Origin: Caryophanales bacterium UBA6769
Lineage (GTDB): Bacteria > Bacillota > Bacilli > Bacillales > UBA6769
DNA: 8,015 nt
Direction of reading: 5' to 3'
Assembly (NCBI GenBank): GCA_002453275.1
Contig: DKGN01000125.1
Location: 1 to 8,015, forward strand
Notes under the pieces: model-generated
The model's input: the letters and a program-made list of their open reading frames with translations, nothing else
Told to the model about the DNA's origin: nothing
Databases searched by the model: none
Part shown: positions 1-6,413 of the stretch, in pieces
How positions within the stretch are numbered: the stretch's first letter is position 1
Layout of the letters: each line of letters begins with the position of its first letter
Translations under genes and position numbers: made by a program

Positions 1-92
1 CTGGTGAGCCTCCTCGTTCGCTTCGCTCACTGTGGGGTCTCACCTTTGCCTTTAAATCCCACAGGAGTCTACGTGTATTTTCTCCGCTACTC
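1..92 (+). repeat. Partial copy A of a Bacillaceae-type palindromic repeat (right-hand part)
   Basis: No gene is visible here. GTGAGC (4-9) pairs with GCTCAC (25-30), and CTGTGGG (30-36) pairs with CCCACAG (58-64), giving two adjacent hairpins. GGTGAG (3-8) could instead pair with CTCACC (39-44). The pattern GCCTCCTCG...GGGGTCTC...CCCACAGGAGTCT resembles dispersed repeats I associate with Bacillaceae genomes; that link is from memory. TCCCACAGGAGTCT (57-70) recurs in near-identical form on the opposite strand in copy C (about 302-323). The left part lies outside the window or is missing. Confidence 0.6.
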
Positions 93-129
93 TTTACTCT
101 CTGGATTCGGACACAACATTCTATTTTCT

Positions 130-206
130 AATGTAGAAGTTGATTTCCGCTCCGGGCAGTCGCTTTCCGCGGGTATGGCTTAAGCCTTCGCTCGCTACAA
201 TTAACA
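130..206 (+). repeat. Partial copy B of the same repeat family (internally deleted)
   Basis: TAATG followed by GTTGATTTCCGCTCCG (about 139-154) matches the repeat start at the window end (7991-8015) with few differences. It continues with CGCTTTCCGCGGG and GGCTTAAGCC, then jumps to GCCTTCGCTCGCTA (184-197) and AATTAACAA. The central palindrome seen in copy A is absent, so I read this as an internally deleted copy. The 184-197 segment matches the opposite strand of 287-300 in copy C at 13 of 14 positions. No gene is visible between copies A and B (93-129) or between B and C (207-286). Confidence 0.55.
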
Positions 207-286
207 AATATAGCGTTCAAAAAATAATTGAATGACTAAAAGCAAAGTCTGCTATTAAAGAAGATTTAGGCATGAAGTTATAAGCC

Positions 287-445
287 TAGCTAGCGAAGGC
301 AGAATACGCAGACTCCTATGGGAATGAAGAAGCGTATTTTGCTTCTGAAGAAGCTGATGCCGTGCCCATGAAAAGCGAAGTATTCGGCCGAAGCGGTCAG
401 ATCCAATTCATTACCGCACAGTATCGTTCAATTGCGAGAATATTA
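287..445 (-). repeat. Copy C of the repeat family, reverse orientation
   Basis: Read on the minus strand, this segment runs in the order expected of the family. It has TTGAACGATACTGTGCGG (within 408-431), a degenerate CCGCTTCGG...CGCTTTTCATGGGCACGGC block, TCCCATAGGAGTCTGCGTATTC, then GCCTTCGCTAGCTA. The 24 bases 408-431 are an exact inverted match to 7973-7996 near the window end. Weaker similarity (TTCTC.C) continues outward to about 445. The copy ends about 55 nt before the polX start, so it forms part of that gene's upstream region. Confidence 0.6.
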
Positions 446-500
446 GAAGCGACATGTCTTTTGAAGACAGTCTATCGTATAGAAAGTTGGTGGTATCATA

Positions 501-2213
501 ATGAACAAAAAGGAAGTCGTTCGAACGTTAGAAACGATTAGTCTTTATCTTGAAATAAAAGGGGAAAATCCATTTAAAATTGCAGCGTACCGACGGGCTG
601 CGAAAGCTCTTGAAGAAGATGTAAGAAGTATGGACCAAATTGAAGATGTTGAGAGCTTGCCAGGGATAGGCAAAGGGACAGCCACTATTATAAATGAGCT
701 TTTGAAGACAGGGGAATCGACTCTATTAGAAGAATTAAAAAGTGAAATTCCAGAGGGGCTTATGGAGCTCTTGAATATTCCTGGTCTTGGTGGCAAGAAG
801 ATTGCAAGCTTGTATAAGCATCTTCACATTGAAGACTTGGCATCACTTCAAGAAGCATGTGAGGAAGAGAAAGTTCAACAATTGCCAGGGTTCGGAAAAA
901 GAACAGAACAAAATATACTCGAGGCCATTCATGAATATGGTGAAGGTCCTGAACGTTTTCCAATTAGTATGGTCATTCCAATCGTGGCAGAGATTGAAGA
1001 ACAACTTGAAACGATTGCAGACATTGAGCAATACTCAGTCGCGGGTAGCTATCGTCGTTTACAAGAGACGGTAAAAGATTTAGATTTTGTGATTGCAACA
1101 GACAACCCGATTAAAGTGTCAGAAAAACTAACTAAGCTACGTCATATTCGCTCGGTTGTTTCAGCAGGGGAAACGAAAGTTTCTTTAGAATTTACTTACG
1201 AATACCCGATAAATATTGATTTTCGCCTCGTTCCTGCAGGAGCATTTATAACGACATTACACCATTTTACTGGCTCGCAAGATCACAATATTTTAATGCG
1301 CCAGCTTGCGAAGAAATCTGGTGAAAAAATTAGTGAGTACGGGATTGAAACAGAGGATGGAGAGCTTTTGACCTTCGAATCGGAGGAGCAACTGTATCGC
1401 TATTATAATATACATTACATTCCGCCTGAACTTCGGGAAGGGAAGCGGGAAATTGACAGTTTTCAAGAGAAAGTAGACTTAATTGAAGCGTCTGATATAA
1501 AGGGTGATTTACATTTGCATACGACGTGGAGTGACGGTGCAAATACACTTGAAGAAATGGCAAAAGCAGCAATAGAAAAAGGTTATGACTATATTGCAAT
1601 CACCGATCACTCGCAATATTTAAAAGTTGCGAATGGACTGACACGAGAACAGGTTATTAAACAACGTGAAGAAATTAAACGCTTAAATGAAACATTTACA
1701 GACTTCACTATTTTAACTGGAACGGAGATGGACATATTACCTGATGGTTCATTAGATTATGATGACGAGCTTCTCGCAGGTGCTGATTTTGTGATTGCGG
1801 CGATTCACTCGGCATTTTCACAAAATAAAGATAAAATTATGCACAGACTGACAAATGCTTTGCGTAATGTTCATGTTGATTTAATCGCACATCCAACGGG
1901 CAGATTAATAGGTAGACGAGAAGGTTACGCTGTTGATTTGGATATGTTAATTGACGTTGCGAAAGAAACAAACACTGCTTTGGAGCTAAATAGTAATCCT
2001 AATCGACTAGACTTGGCTCCAGAATGGTTAAAGAAAGCACAAGAAAAAGGAGTATACTTGGCGATAAATACGGATGCTCATCAAGTGAAAACATTGAATC
2101 ATATGCAGTATGGCATTACAACCGCACGAAAAGGTTGGATAAAAAAAGAAACAGTTTTAAATACATTTTCACTTGCTGATCTTCGACAACATTTAAACAA
2201 AGCTACTAATTAA
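501..2213 (+). CDS. polX: DNA polymerase/3'-5' exonuclease PolX
   Basis: This is a family X DNA polymerase fused to a PHP phosphoesterase domain. In B. subtilis, PolX fills short gaps and has Mn-dependent 3'-5' exonuclease and AP-endonuclease activity, which fits a role in base excision repair. The 570 aa equal the B. subtilis length. Residues 1-150 carry helix-hairpin-helix elements (LPGIGKGTA, IPGLGGKKI, LPGFGKRTE). The palm has the GSYRR motif and three metal-binding aspartates, D193, D195 (DLDFVIA) and D240 (NIDFRLV). The PHP domain (about 333-570) keeps metal-site residues H338/H340 (DLHLH), D369/H370 (TDHS), H436, H464 (AHPTG) and D525/H527 (NTDAH). Both activities therefore look intact. 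The ATG at 501 follows only a weak SD (GGTGG, 489-493). The stop lies 20 nt before mutS2. In B. subtilis this gene is followed by mutS2 as here, but the genes usual upstream (cvpA, zapA) are not seen within 500 bp. Confidence 0.97.
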   Translation: MNKKEVVRTLETISLYLEIKGENPFKIAAYRRAAKALEEDVRSMDQIEDVESLPGIGKGTATIINELLKTGESTLLEELKSEIPEGLMELLNIPGLGGKKIASLYKHLHIEDLASLQEACEEEKVQQLPGFGKRTEQNILEAIHEYGEGPERFPISMVIPIVAEIEEQLETIADIEQYSVAGSYRRLQETVKDLDFVIATDNPIKVSEKLTKLRHIRSVVSAGETKVSLEFTYEYPINIDFRLVPAGAFITTLHHFTGSQDHNILMRQLAKKSGEKISEYGIETEDGELLTFESEEQLYRYYNIHYIPPELREGKREIDSFQEKVDLIEASDIKGDLHLHTTWSDGANTLEEMAKAAIEKGYDYIAITDHSQYLKVANGLTREQVIKQREEIKRLNETFTDFTILTGTEMDILPDGSLDYDDELLAGADFVIAAIHSAFSQNKDKIMHRLTNALRNVHVDLIAHPTGRLIGRREGYAVDLDMLIDVAKETNTALELNSNPNRLDLAPEWLKKAQEKGVYLAINTDAHQVKTLNHMQYGITTARKGWIKKETVLNTFSLADLRQHLNKATN

Positions 2214-2219
2214 AGAGGC

Positions 2220-2224
2220 AGGAG
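2220..2224 (+). promoter_or_regulatory. Shine-Dalgarno site fixing the mutS2 TTG start
   Basis: AGGAG lies 9 nt upstream of TTG at 2234. The next in-frame ATG (2246) would be 21 nt away, too far, and would remove conserved N-terminal residues (MQEK, similar to the B. subtilis start). The site supports a TTG start. Confidence 0.75.
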
Positions 2225-2233
2225 TGTGGCACA

Positions 2234-4588
2234 TTGCAAGAAAAGATGTTGCGCCTTTTAGAATTCGACAAAATTAAAACGCAGCTTCAAAATTGTGCGA
2301 AAACTGCGCTAGGGAAGAAGAAAGCGGCTAATTTACAGCCTTCATCTGATTTTGAGACGGTTGCACAGACTCAAGCCGAAACAGACGAAGGCTTAGCAGT
2401 GATTCGACTCAAAGGAGAAGCACCATTTGGAGGAATCCGTGATTTACATGCAAGTGTGAAAAGAACGGAAATTGGAGGGGTATTAAACCCACAAGAACTA
2501 GCCGAAGTAGAAACAACTCTTTCCGGGGGCAGACGTTTAAAAAGATTTATTGAAAGTCTTGAAGAAGAGGAAACAGAGATAGACGTGCCAATTTTATTAG
2601 AGCACTGTCATCAAATTGATCCGATTCCAGAGCTTGAACGTGAAATCAATCGGTGTATTGGTGACGATGGACAAGTGTCAGATGATGCAAGTCCACAATT
2701 GAAATTGATTCGTAGGCAACTGAGAAGTTATGAAGCTCGGATTCGTGAACGACTTGAAACGATGATACGTTCAAGTGATAACCAAAAAAAGCTCTCTGAT
2801 GTGATTGTGACGATCCGTAATGATCGGTATGTTATACCAGTGAAACAAGAATATCGTAATTCCTTCGGAGGGATCGTTCACGATCAATCAGCATCCGGAC
2901 AAACTGTATTTATTGAACCTGAATCAGTTGTGGCGATCAACAACCAACTACGTGAAGCAAAAGGAAACGAAAGGCTGGAAATAGAAAAAATCCTTATGCA
3001 GCTTTCTGAGCAAGTAGCAACGTATTCACAGCCATTGCTGACGAATATCTTTCATTTAAAAGAGTTGGACTTTATTTTCGCTAAGGCGATTTATGCAAAA
3101 AAAATAAAAGCGACAAAACCCCTATTACGTGAGCAACAATATTTGAGATTTAAGCAGGCTAGACATCCGTTAATTCCAGAAGAGGAAGTCGTTCCGATTT
3201 CTGTCAAGCTTGGTAAAGAGTATGAAACAATCGTCATTACAGGTCCAAATACGGGTGGAAAAACAGTTACTTTAAAAACAATTGGACTCCTAACTGTAAT
3301 GGTTCAAGCAGGGCTACAAATACCTGTTACTGAAGGTTCAGAGGCGACTGTCTTTGAGCATGTATTTGCAGATATTGGTGATGAGCAATCGATTGAGCAA
3401 AGTTTGAGTACATTCTCTTCTCATATGACGAATATTGTGTCCATTTTAAAGCATGTCAACGACCGAAGTCTTGTCTTATTTGACGAGCTTGGCGCAGGAA
3501 CAGATCCAGAAGAAGGTGCGGCACTAGCGATTTCTATTTTAGACTATGTTCATGTTATCGGTGCACGAGTCGTTGCTACAACCCATTATAGTGAATTAAA
3601 GGCATATGCATACAATCGTGATGGAGTGATGAACGCAAGCGTTGAATTTGACATTGAGACATTAAAGCCAACGTATAGGCTTCTGATTGGTGTTCCCGGG
3701 CGTAGCAATGCCTTCGAAATTTCAAGGCGGATTGGGCTGTCTGATACGATTATTCAAGCAGCAAAGCAACAAATATCAAGTGACACAGCACGCGTCGATA
3801 ATATGATTATATCGCTAGAAGAAACGAAGAAACAAGCGGAAATTGAATTAGCTAAAGCCCAAAAAAGTCGTGAACATGCGCAACAAGAACAAGCAAAGTT
3901 AGAAGAACAAACACGTACATTTGAACGGGAAAAAGATAACATGATGAAAGCGGCTGAACAAGAAGCAAGGAGCGCAATTGAAAAAGCAAGGCTTGAAACA
4001 GAATCGATCATTGAAGAATTACGAACGTTTAAATCTAGTGGTGTAAAAGAGCATCAATTAATTGAGGCAAGAAAACGACTTGAGGATGCGACCCCTCAAT
4101 TAAGGAAAGAAAAGGCTGACACGAGTGAGGGCGAAAAACAACGAGAACAACTTGAAGTCGGTGATGAAGTCCAGCTTATTCACTTGTCACAAAAAGGAAC
4201 GATTGTCGAAAAACTGAACGAGACAGAATATCTCGTTCAAGTCGGAATGATGAAAGTAAACGTGAAAGTAGCCCAATTACAAAAATTGAAATCAAAAAAG
4301 ACAAGTGGGCGTTCATTTGTTTCCGTAAAAGGTACGAAAGATTACGTAAGCACTGAGTTAGATTTACGTGGAAAACGTTATGAAGAGGCACAGGTTGAAG
4401 TCGATCGATATTTGGACGATGCTGTTCTCGCGGGGTATTCAAAAATATCCATTATTCATGGAAAAGGGACTGGTGCGCTCAGAAAAGGGGTTCAGGAACT
4501 CCTTAACATGCACCCGAACGTGAAGTCAATTCGTTTAGGAAGAGAAGGAGAGGGAGGAATTGGAGTTACGATCGTGCAGTTAAAGTGA
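2234..4588 (+). CDS. mutS2: Endonuclease MutS2 / ribosome-rescue ATPase (MutSB)
   Basis: This MutS-family ATPase lacks the N-terminal mismatch-recognition domain. It has 784 aa, against about 785 in B. subtilis. After the core/lever domain, the ATPase shows Walker A GPNTGGKT (337-344), the segment DIGDEQSIEQSLSTFSSHM, and Walker B LFDELGAGTDP (D417, E418). A long charged coiled coil runs from about 530 to 600, then a KOW-like domain (about 640-685), then a C-terminal Smr domain (about 708-784) with LDLRG (709-713) and HGKGTG (742-747). Some MutS2 proteins suppress recombination; in B. subtilis the protein has been tied to detecting and splitting collided ribosomes. The presence of both KOW and Smr domains is compatible with the ribosome role, but this is inference. 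TTG start. It is 20 nt after polX, suggesting one operon. I see no clear terminator after its stop. Confidence 0.97.
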   Translation: MQEKMLRLLEFDKIKTQLQNCAKTALGKKKAANLQPSSDFETVAQTQAETDEGLAVIRLKGEAPFGGIRDLHASVKRTEIGGVLNPQELAEVETTLSGGRRLKRFIESLEEEETEIDVPILLEHCHQIDPIPELEREINRCIGDDGQVSDDASPQLKLIRRQLRSYEARIRERLETMIRSSDNQKKLSDVIVTIRNDRYVIPVKQEYRNSFGGIVHDQSASGQTVFIEPESVVAINNQLREAKGNERLEIEKILMQLSEQVATYSQPLLTNIFHLKELDFIFAKAIYAKKIKATKPLLREQQYLRFKQARHPLIPEEEVVPISVKLGKEYETIVITGPNTGGKTVTLKTIGLLTVMVQAGLQIPVTEGSEATVFEHVFADIGDEQSIEQSLSTFSSHMTNIVSILKHVNDRSLVLFDELGAGTDPEEGAALAISILDYVHVIGARVVATTHYSELKAYAYNRDGVMNASVEFDIETLKPTYRLLIGVPGRSNAFEISRRIGLSDTIIQAAKQQISSDTARVDNMIISLEETKKQAEIELAKAQKSREHAQQEQAKLEEQTRTFEREKDNMMKAAEQEARSAIEKARLETESIIEELRTFKSSGVKEHQLIEARKRLEDATPQLRKEKADTSEGEKQREQLEVGDEVQLIHLSQKGTIVEKLNETEYLVQVGMMKVNVKVAQLQKLKSKKTSGRSFVSVKGTKDYVSTELDLRGKRYEEAQVEVDRYLDDAVLAGYSKISIIHGKGTGALRKGVQELLNMHPNVKSIRLGREGEGGIGVTIVQLK

Positions 4589-4594
4589 GCTAAC

Positions 4595-4623
4595 TTAACT
4601 AAAAAATTCTTATAACTTATAAA
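4595..4623 (+). promoter_or_regulatory. Candidate sigma-A promoter ahead of the small membrane ORF
   Basis: TTAACT (4595-4600) and TATAAA (4618-4623) are separated by 17 nt, matching the -35 and -10 consensus at 4 and 5 of 6 positions. Transcription would start near 4630, leaving a leader of about 30 nt before the ATG at 4661. The region is very A+T rich, so chance matches are likely. Confidence 0.35.
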
Positions 4624-4660
4624 ATTTAGAGCAACATATAAAAGTGTGAAGGGTGAGGAG

Positions 4661-4744
4661 ATGGAGACACTCTGGAAGATTTTGTTAGTTTTTTGTGGGA
4701 TTTTTTTTGTCGGGGGCATTATTTACCTATTCTTTTTCACGTAA
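4661..4744 (+). CDS. Possible 27-aa single-pass membrane peptide
   Basis: I do not recognise this peptide. It would begin METLWK and then be almost wholly hydrophobic (ILLVFCGIFFVGG, then IIYLFFF), ending in T: one membrane span with a short charged N-terminus. GGTGA (4652-4656) could pair with the 16S 3' end at a suitable distance from the ATG, and a candidate promoter lies upstream. An in-frame GTG at 4646 would add five residues (MKGEE) but has no good SD. The ORF fills the mutS2-fadR gap and ends 7 nt before the fadR -35 box. B. subtilis has the DUF350 membrane protein gene yshE after mutS2; this peptide is far shorter and I do not claim they are related. Caution: T-rich spacer DNA produces hydrophobic peptides by chance. 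Confidence 0.4.
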   Translation: METLWKILLVFCGIFFVGGIIYLFFFT

Positions 4745-4751
4745 AATGTTA

Positions 4752-4779
4752 TTGACTGTTAGGAAGAATAAGCTAAAAT
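4752..4779 (+). promoter_or_regulatory. Sigma-A promoter of fadR
   Basis: TTGACT (4752-4757) and TAAAAT (4774-4779) are spaced by 16 nt, each matching consensus at 5 of 6 positions. The expected transcription start is near 4786, at the first base of the FadR operator, so bound repressor would block initiation. Confidence 0.7.
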
Positions 4780-4785
4780 GGAGAA

Positions 4786-4803
4786 TGAATGAACCGTCAT
4801 TCA
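4786..4803. promoter_or_regulatory. FadR operator (18-bp palindrome)
   Basis: TGAATGA-ACCG-TCATTCA is a perfect 7+7 inverted repeat with a 4-nt centre. It fits the B. subtilis FadR box as I recall it (TGAATGAmTAnTCATTCA) in both half-sites, differing only in the centre. It lies at the predicted transcription start of fadR, which implies autorepression that is relieved by long-chain acyl-CoA. It also covers the ATG at 4789, which argues against that ATG as the start codon. Confidence 0.85.
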
Positions 4804-4812
4804 GAGTTGGAA

Positions 4813-4818
4813 AAGGGG
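4813..4818 (+). promoter_or_regulatory. Shine-Dalgarno site fixing the fadR GTG start
   Basis: AAGGGG lies 9 nt upstream of GTG at 4828. No SD precedes the ATG at 4789, which would sit about 3 nt from the predicted transcription start. Confidence 0.7.
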
Positions 4819-4827
4819 AATATCAAT

Positions 4828-5424
4828 GTGACTAATTTAGGAAAAAGTAGGGGGCCGAAATATAATCAAATTATTGACGCAGCCGTTGAAGTTATAGCTG
4901 AAAATGGTTTTCATCAAGCCCAGGTTTCAAAAATAGCTAAACAAGCAAAGGTCGCAGATGGCACAATCTATCTCTACTTCAAAAATAAGGAAGATATTTT
5001 AATCTCTGTTTTCCGTGAGAAAATGGGTTTATATGTTGAAAGACTAAATCATGCGATCAATGAACACGAATCTGTTGAAGATAAATTGTTAGCTCTTGTT
5101 GAAATGCACTTTTTAAATTTTAGTGAAAACCAACATTGGGCAACAGTAACTCAATTAGAGTTAAGACAGTCTGACAAACGGCTTCGTGCCAAAATAAGCG
5201 ATATTTTAAAAGACTTTACTGATTTAATGGATTGTTTAATTAAAGAAGGAAAGCATCAGCAACTATTTGACTCTGAATTAGATAGAAGGCTTGCGCGACA
5301 AATGATTTTTGGAACTCTTGACGAAACTGTCACAACTTGGGTTATGAAGGATAAAAAATATGACCTTAATGCGCTTGCAAAGCCTATTCATAAGCTATTA
5401 TTAAACGGTTTGCGAAAAGAATAG
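4828..5424 (+). CDS. fadR: Fatty-acid degradation regulator FadR (TetR family)
   Basis: This is a TetR-family repressor. In B. subtilis, FadR represses the beta-oxidation genes and is released from DNA by long-chain acyl-CoA. The N-terminal helix-turn-helix region (about 10-58, counted from the GTG) contains IIDAAVEVIAENG, QVSKIAKQAKVADGTIYLYF and NKEDIL, nearly identical to B. subtilis FadR as I recall it. The ligand-binding domain keeps TQLELRQS and RLARQMIFGTLDETVTTWVM. The GTG at 4828 gives 198 aa, close to the 194 aa of B. subtilis; the upstream ATG (4789) would give 211 aa but lies inside the operator. In B. subtilis lcfA precedes and fadB follows this gene; here neither is present, and etfB follows after 158 nt. 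Confidence 0.95.
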   Translation: MTNLGKSRGPKYNQIIDAAVEVIAENGFHQAQVSKIAKQAKVADGTIYLYFKNKEDILISVFREKMGLYVERLNHAINEHESVEDKLLALVEMHFLNFSENQHWATVTQLELRQSDKRLRAKISDILKDFTDLMDCLIKEGKHQQLFDSELDRRLARQMIFGTLDETVTTWVMKDKKYDLNALAKPIHKLLLNGLRKE

Positions 5425-5444
5425 TGTAAAATAAGAGTTCGACA

Positions 5445-5460
5445 CATGAATGACTTCATG
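5445..5460. promoter_or_regulatory. Palindrome containing a FadR half-site, after fadR
   Basis: CATGAA-TGAC-TTCATG is a perfect 6+6 inverted repeat. It includes TGAATGA (5447-5453), the left half of the FadR box, but the matching TCATTCA half is not at the right distance. It may be a diverged second operator ahead of etfB, or chance. Confidence 0.25.
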
Positions 5461-5479
5461 ATTCGAAATTCATAAAGAA

Positions 5480-5503
5480 ATAATGCAACTTCGGTTGCGT
5501 TAT
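5480..5503 (+). other. cUUCGg tetraloop hairpin in the fadR-etfB spacer
   Basis: ATAATGCAAC (5480-5489) pairs with GTTGCGTTAT (5494-5503) around a TTCG loop closed by C-G: ten pairs including one G-U. This is the classic extra-stable tetraloop. No U-run follows directly (the nearest, TTTTT, starts about 10 nt later), so it is not a standard terminator. It could protect or mark an RNA end, or act as a weak attenuator between fadR and etfB. Confidence 0.6.
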
Positions 5504-5511
5504 GCTAAAAT
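5503..5511 (+). promoter_or_regulatory. Candidate extended -10 promoter for etfBA
   Basis: TGCTAAAAT is a good extended -10 element (TG at 5503-5504, TAAAAT at 5506-5511). The best -35 at 17-nt spacing, ATGCAA (5483-5488), is poor. It would give etfB a leader of about 65 nt and a FadR-independent supply of ETF. It overlaps the end of the hairpin. Confidence 0.4.
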
Positions 5512-5582
5512 GCTTTTTGTAAGAATATAGACGTGAAGTATGTGTCATCTTATAAAATTTTAAAATTCTAGGAGGGCATTCA

Positions 5583-6353
5583 ATGAATATTTATGTCATT
5601 ATGAAGAGAACATTTGACACTGAAGAGAAAATCGATATTAACAATGGCGTCGTCGAAGAAGATGGGGCAGAATTTATTATTAACCCATATGACGAGTATG
5701 CGATCGAGGAAGCCATTCAAAAGCGTGACGATTTAGGTGGGGAAATCACGGTTGTCACAGTTGGCGATGAAGACGCAGAGAAGGAACTTAGAACGGCTCT
5801 TGCAATGGGCGCAGATAAAGCTGTACTTATCAACTCAGAAGACCTTGACGAAACAGATCAATATACAACTTCAGTCATTTTAGCTAAATTCTTCGAAGAC
5901 AAAGAATATGACCTAATTCTAGGTGGAAACGTATCCGTTGATAAAAGTACTGGACAAGTTGGTCCTCGCTTAGCAGAGTTACTTGACATCCCTTCTGTAA
6001 CAACGATTACGAAGCTCGACATTGACGGAGAAAACGTAACAATTGAACGTGACGTTGAAGGCGACCTCGAAATTGTCGAAACGACACTTCCAGTCCTTGT
6101 TACAGCTCAGCAAGGCTTAAACGAGCCGCGTTACCCATCTTTACCTGGAATTATGCGTGCAAAGAAAAAGCCTCTTGAGGAGCTTGACCTTGATGATCTA
6201 GATCTTGATGAGGATGATTTAGAAGCAAAAACTGAAACAATTGACCGGTATTTACCACCTGAGAAACAAGCTGGTAAAATCTTAGAAGGTGAATTGAACG
6301 AGCAAGTTCAAGAGCTAGTTGGCTTGCTAAGAAGTGAAGCAAAAGTTATCTAA
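5583..6353 (+). CDS. etfB: Electron transfer flavoprotein subunit beta
   Basis: This is the beta subunit of the soluble ETF heterodimer, which takes electrons from acyl-CoA dehydrogenases and passes them towards the quinone pool. Its 256 aa match the family. The start MNIYVIMKRTFDTEEKI and the segment DGAEFIINPYDEYAIEEAI are typical of Bacillus EtfB, as are LGGNVSVD and GQVGPRLAELL. The signature region is ERDVEGDLEIVETTLP, then QGLNEPRYPSLPGIM (about 177-191), with L187 in the position of the dehydrogenase-contacting recognition loop. The acidic stretch LEELDLDDLDLDEDDLEAKT is shared with Bacillus EtfB. The ATG has a strong SD (AGGAGG, 5570-5575) 7 nt upstream. etfA follows after 60 nt. Confidence 0.97.
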   Translation: MNIYVIMKRTFDTEEKIDINNGVVEEDGAEFIINPYDEYAIEEAIQKRDDLGGEITVVTVGDEDAEKELRTALAMGADKAVLINSEDLDETDQYTTSVILAKFFEDKEYDLILGGNVSVDKSTGQVGPRLAELLDIPSVTTITKLDIDGENVTIERDVEGDLEIVETTLPVLVTAQQGLNEPRYPSLPGIMRAKKKPLEELDLDDLDLDEDDLEAKTETIDRYLPPEKQAGKILEGELNEQVQELVGLLRSEAKVI

Positions 6354-6413
6354 TTTTATTTTCATGCGGAGAAAACTCTAATAATAGGTAAACCATTTAC
6401 GGAGGGATAGTTA

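Noticed and set aside
1..64. Pseudoknot or riboswitch from the interleaved pairs GGTGAG/CTCACC and CTGTGGG/CCCACAG
   Set aside because: An alternative non-interleaved pairing explains the same bases, no gene follows closely, and the segment matches a dispersed repeat.
229..238. TGAATGACTA, matching the left half of the FadR box
   Set aside because: The right half-site is absent and no fatty-acid gene or promoter is next to it.
368..541. Open frame of 57 codons from ATG at 368, running into polX
   Set aside because: Its first part lies in repeat copy C and its end overlaps polX out of frame. It has no good SD and resembles no family I know.
4789..4827. ATG at 4789 as the fadR start, giving 211 aa
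   Set aside because: It lies within the FadR operator, about 3 nt from the predicted transcription start, has no SD, and adds residues not seen in B. subtilis FadR.
6169..6234. Very acidic stretch in EtfB (LEELDLDDLDLDEDDLE), possibly a salt adaptation
   Set aside because: B. subtilis EtfB, as I recall it, has nearly the same acidic stretch, so it is a family trait and not evidence of halophily.
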